Assembly: GCA_028275075.1 (NCBI GenBank)
Contig: JAQCNK010000201.1
Coordinates: 1-18,341, forward strand
Length of the DNA stretch: 18,341 nt
Origin: Haloarcula sp.
GTDB lineage: Archaea > Halobacteriota > Halobacteria > Halobacteriales > Haloarculaceae
Direction: 5' to 3'
Each line of letters starts with the position of its first letter. Within the stretch, counting starts at the first letter, position 1. Made by a program: the position numbers and the translations under genes. This document shows positions 17,620 through 18,341 of this stretch, piece after piece. The notes below the pieces were generated by a model. It ran no database searches and was not told the DNA's origin. It was given only the letters and a program-made list of their open reading frames with translations.

Positions 17620-18341
17620 ATGACTGACCAGTACGGCTTCGGGACGCGCTGTGTCCACGCCGGCCAGGAGGAGCCGGACCCCGCAACAGGGGCGCGCGCC
17701 CCACCAATCTACCAGACATCCTCCTACGTGTTCGGCGATGCGGAGACGGCCGCGGATCGCTACGCCTTGGAGGACGACGGCAACGTCTACTCCCGATTCG
17801 ACAACCCAACGGTGCGGATGCTGGAAAAGCGCCTGGCCTCGCTGGAGGGCGCCGTCGATGCCGTCGCGACCGGTTCCGGAATGGCCGCGCTGGACGCCGC
17901 GACCACTGTCCTCGCGAGCGCGGGCGACAACGTGGTTTCGGCGTCATCTATCTACGGAGGTACGCATTCCTATCTCGCCAACACCGCCAGCCAGCGCGGT
18001 ATCGAGACGCGATTCGTCGACACGCTCGACCCCGCGGCCTACGCCGAGGCCATCGACGACGACACCGCCTACGTCCACTGTGAAACCATCGGCAACCCCT
18101 CACTCGTTGTGCCGCCCCTCGAAGATATCGCGGACGTGGCCCACGACCATAGTGTCCCGCTGTTTGTCGACAACACCTTCGGCACGCCGGCGCTCTGTCG
18201 CCCGCTCGAACACGGCGCCGACATCGTCTGGGAGTCGACGACGAAGTGGATTCACGGCTCCGGGACAACCGTCGGCGGCGTGCTCGCCGACGGGGGTTCG
18301 TTCCCGTGGGGTTCACACCCCGACAAATACCCAGAACTCGG
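17620..18341 (+). CDS. metY: O-acetylhomoserine sulfhydrylase-like PLP enzyme (5' part)
   Basis: The first 240 residues of a Cys/Met metabolism PLP-dependent enzyme are present; the gene runs off the window end (family length about 425-430 aa). The start GFGTRCVHAGQEEPDPATGA with PPIYQTSSYVF matches O-acetylhomoserine aminocarboxypropyltransferase, which makes homocysteine from O-acetylhomoserine and sulfide. PLP-site residues are visible: Tyr57 and Arg59 in YSRFDNPT, the phosphate-binding SGM at 86-88, Asp184 in FVDNTFGTP, and the Schiff-base Lys209 in ESTTKWIHGSGTT. Cystathionine gamma-synthase or gamma-lyase are the close alternatives; the N-terminal wording favours the sulfhydrylase. The start is set by the first ATG after a TATA-like box 30 nt upstream. 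It is divergent from moxR, and nothing suggests a shared function. Confidence 0.88.
   Translation, partial: MTDQYGFGTRCVHAGQEEPDPATGARAPPIYQTSSYVFGDAETAADRYALEDDGNVYSRFDNPTVRMLEKRLASLEGAVDAVATGSGMAALDAATTVLASAGDNVVSASSIYGGTHSYLANTASQRGIETRFVDTLDPAAYAEAIDDDTAYVHCETIGNPSLVVPPLEDIADVAHDHSVPLFVDNTFGTPALCRPLEHGADIVWESTTKWIHGSGTTVGGVLADGGSFPWGSHPDKYPEL

Overview
The window is chromosomal DNA from a halophilic archaeon (class Halobacteria). The evidence is its high GC content, strongly acidic proteins, archaeal replication proteins (PCNA, Hjc, PriL), TATA-like boxes 25-30 nt before start codons (leaderless transcription), a Tat-lipoprotein signal, and several membrane proteins of haloarchaeal type. 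A genus cannot be fixed from the sequence alone; the Haloarculaceae would be a reasonable guess.

Region 1 (1-7941) is rich in replication and repair genes. It holds pcn (sliding clamp), an alpha/beta hydrolase, a four-helix membrane protein, a Tat lipoprotein with a DUF4382-like domain, hjc (Holliday junction resolvase), a small two-helix membrane protein, priL (primase large subunit) and ligA (the bacterial-type NAD-dependent DNA ligase that haloarchaea acquired). A 311-nt gap after hjc looks like the decayed ends of an IS200/IS605-type element.

Region 2 (7945-10224, minus strand) encodes an ABC-2 exporter, with ATPase and permease overlapping by ATGA, plus an upstream 88-aa protein.

Region 3 (10327-17381) is a tightly packed operon: transglutaminase-like protein, small two-helix protein, DUF58 protein and a polytopic membrane protein. 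A MoxR AAA+ ATPase on the opposite strand converges on it and overlaps its end. MoxR, DUF58 and transglutaminase proteins are a recurrent set thought to act as a chaperone or maturation system at the membrane. Region 4 (17620 to the end) is the 5' part of a PLP-dependent O-acetylhomoserine sulfhydrylase-like gene.

The most unusual signal is a 77-84 bp imperfect palindrome present twice, at 5612-5688 and 17433-17516, in opposite orientation, with 68 identical positions. Each copy lies between two divergent genes. The spacing to the flanking start codons is almost the same: 52 and 51 nt to priL and moxR, 105 and 103 nt to ligA and metY. A second palindrome is chained to the first copy in front of ligA. 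These may be small mobile palindromic elements, a shared regulatory site, or mobile elements recruited as regulators.
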